Below are positions 62,840 through 64,000 of a DNA stretch of 64,000 bases, piece by piece. Origin of the DNA: JBQTII01 sp052388275. Its GTDB lineage: Bacteria > Actinomycetota > Actinomycetes > Sporichthyales > Sporichthyaceae. The stretch is taken from NCBI GenBank assembly GCA_052388275.1, contig JBQTII010000063.1, positions 1 through 64,000 on the forward strand, given 5' to 3'. The notes beneath the pieces are model-generated. The model was not told the DNA's origin, ran no database searches, and saw only the letters and a program-made list of their open reading frames with translations. The position numbers were made by a program, and so were the translations under genes. Each line of letters starts with the position of its first letter. The first letter of the stretch is position 1.

Positions 62840-64000
62840 TCAGCGGAAGACGAGCCCGTCGAACTCCTTGTCGACGACGCCCTTCAGCTCGGCAAAATAG
62901 CCGGCCGCGCCGCCGTAGTAGAAGTACACCGCGCGCGCCTTGCCCTCGACGTTGGCGCCGAGGAACCAGGAGTTCTGACCCTCGCCTGACTTGATGATCA
63001 CGTTGAAGTCCAGCAGCATCTTGCAGTGCGCGACGAAGGCGTCGGTGGCTTCCTCGGAGGCTTCGATCACCGCCGCGCCCTGCCGCTGGGCGGTCTCGAT
63101 CGCGCCACCGATGAAGCGGACGCAGCGGTCGATGACCACCGGGATGTTCGCGAACGGGGAGAGCGGGCCCGAGAGCATGAAGAAGTTCGGGTAACCCGGC
63201 ACGCTCACCCCCATGAAGCTGCGCGGCTGCTCACCCCAAGCCTCCTGAAGCGTGCGCCCGTCGCTGCCCCGGATGTTGAGCTGCGCCAGGGATCCCGTCA
63301 TGGCGTCGAAGCCGAGCGCGAACACAATGACGTCGGCCTCGATAACAGTGCCGTCCGCGAGCGCAACGCCGGTCTCGGTGATCGAGGTGATCGGGTTGCC
63401 CAGAACCGACACCAGGTTGACGTTGGGCCGGTTGTAGGTCTCGTAGTACTGCGTCCCCATCGGCGGGCGCTTGCCGCCGTAGGCGTAGTCCGGGCAGAGC
63501 AGGTCGGCGGTGGCCGGGTCCCTGACGATCGCGCGGATCTTGTTGCGCAGGAACTCCGCGGCGGCGGAGTTCACCTCGGGGTTGATCAGCAGGTCGTCAA
63601 AGGTCTCGAACAAGAAGCGGAACCCGCCGGCCTCCCAGCCCGCATCGAAGATCTGATTCCACTGCTCGCGGGGGGTATCCGAGGCCATCCGGTTGGCCGG
63701 GTCCATCGCGAACGCGAACACCTGGGTCTCGGTCTGCGCCCAGATGTGGTCGTAGTTGCGCTTGATCTCCTGCTGGTGGTTGGCCTCCAGGTTGTGATTG
63801 CGACCGGGCACGACGTAGTTGGGGGTGCGCTGAAGGACCGTCAGCTGGGCACAATCGCGCGCGATGACGGGGATCAGCTGGACGCCGGTCGCCCCGGCGC
63901 CGATGACGGCCACCTTCTTGCCGGCGAAGTCGACCGGCTCCTTCGGCCACTTCGCGGTCATCAGCCACTCGCCGCGGAAGTCGTCCAGCCCCGGGAACGG
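62840..64000 (-). CDS. Baeyer-Villiger-type flavin monooxygenase (5' end beyond window)
   Basis: The frame stays open to the window edge, so the N-terminal FAD-binding part is missing. The visible part has the second Rossmann motif VAVIGAGATGVQLIP, the ATG-like region VIVFALGFDAMTGSLAQLNI and a C-terminal NSWFLGANVEGKARAVYFYY. The Baeyer-Villiger fingerprint FxGxxxHxxxW reads FRGEWLMTAKW, with Met in place of His. It resembles cyclohexanone or phenylacetone monooxygenases. It is convergent with the PucR gene. Confidence 0.87.
   Translation of the reverse strand, partial: PFPGLDDFRGEWLMTAKWPKEPVDFAGKKVAVIGAGATGVQLIPVIARDCAQLTVLQRTPNYVVPGRNHNLEANHQQEIKRNYDHIWAQTETQVFAFAMDPANRMASDTPREQWNQIFDAGWEAGGFRFLFETFDDLLINPEVNSAAAEFLRNKIRAIVRDPATADLLCPDYAYGGKRPPMGTQYYETYNRPNVNLVSVLGNPITSITETGVALADGTVIEADVIVFALGFDAMTGSLAQLNIRGSDGRTLQEAWGEQPRSFMGVSVPGYPNFFMLSGPLSPFANIPVVIDRCVRFIGGAIETAQRQGAAVIEASEEATDAFVAHCKMLLDFNVIIKSGEGQNSWFLGANVEGKARAVYFYYGGAAGYFAELKGVVDKEFDGLVFR

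Overview
The window is a piece of a high-GC actinobacterial chromosome. The evidence is the gene content: NucS mismatch endonuclease, a mycothiol-dependent formaldehyde dehydrogenase, DUF2550 directly after the ATP synthase operon, a MurA with Asp in place of the active-site Cys, a PdtaR-type ANTAR regulator beside polA, and a DUF222/HNH gene. GTG starts are common and genes often overlap by 1 to 14 nt. I cannot name the genus. Combined PHA and ethylmalonyl-CoA genes fit a soil or freshwater actinomycete (inference).

Layout. 1-7.2 kb: ATP synthase genes atpE, two b-type subunits, atpH, A, G, D, C, then DUF2550. 7.2-8.2 kb: a monooxygenase remnant and a VapBC-type toxin-antitoxin pair. 8.2-16.3 kb: cobalamin adenosyltransferase, a secreted GerMN protein, murA, a B12-dependent ethylmalonyl-CoA mutase-type enzyme, a MaoC hydratase and PHA synthase. 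16.3-17.85 kb: a transposon-like unit carrying only a DUF222/HNH gene. 17.9-28 kb: nucS, a secreted DUF6636-like protein, a tandem 3-hydroxyacyl-CoA dehydrogenase, a cyclic-nucleotide gene set (CNB protein, metallophosphoesterase, soluble adenylyl cyclase-like protein) and a secreted CSLREA protein. 28-41 kb: S33 peptidase, tRNA-Leu(CAA), pdtaR, a branched-chain amino acid ABC transporter, polA and a lytic transglycosylase. 41-48 kb: rpsA with two in-frame amber codons, coaE, a frameshifted PEP-utilising enzyme, an MFS transporter and a degenerate BY-kinase-like protein. 48-55 kb: mycothiol formaldehyde oxidation pair, cysQ-cysD-cysN and uvrB. 55-64 kb: a lipoprotein, two DinB/MDMPI-fold genes around a tandem hairpin array, an aldehyde dehydrogenase, leuB-ilvE, a PucR-type regulator and a partial Baeyer-Villiger-type monooxygenase.

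How the genes fit together. Adenosyltransferase, the B12 mutase, 3-hydroxyacyl-CoA dehydrogenase, MaoC hydratase and PhaC outline C4 acyl-CoA flux between acetyl-CoA assimilation and PHA storage. CysQ/D/N is sulfate activation. MscR plus the MBL hydrolase is formaldehyde detoxification. The most unusual items are the DUF222 unit with 24-bp inverted ends and an 8-bp direct repeat, the two AAG-to-TAG positions in rpsA, a dispersed palindromic repeat placed at the cysN and coaE starts, a hairpin that includes the atpC start codon, and the compact cyclic-nucleotide gene set.
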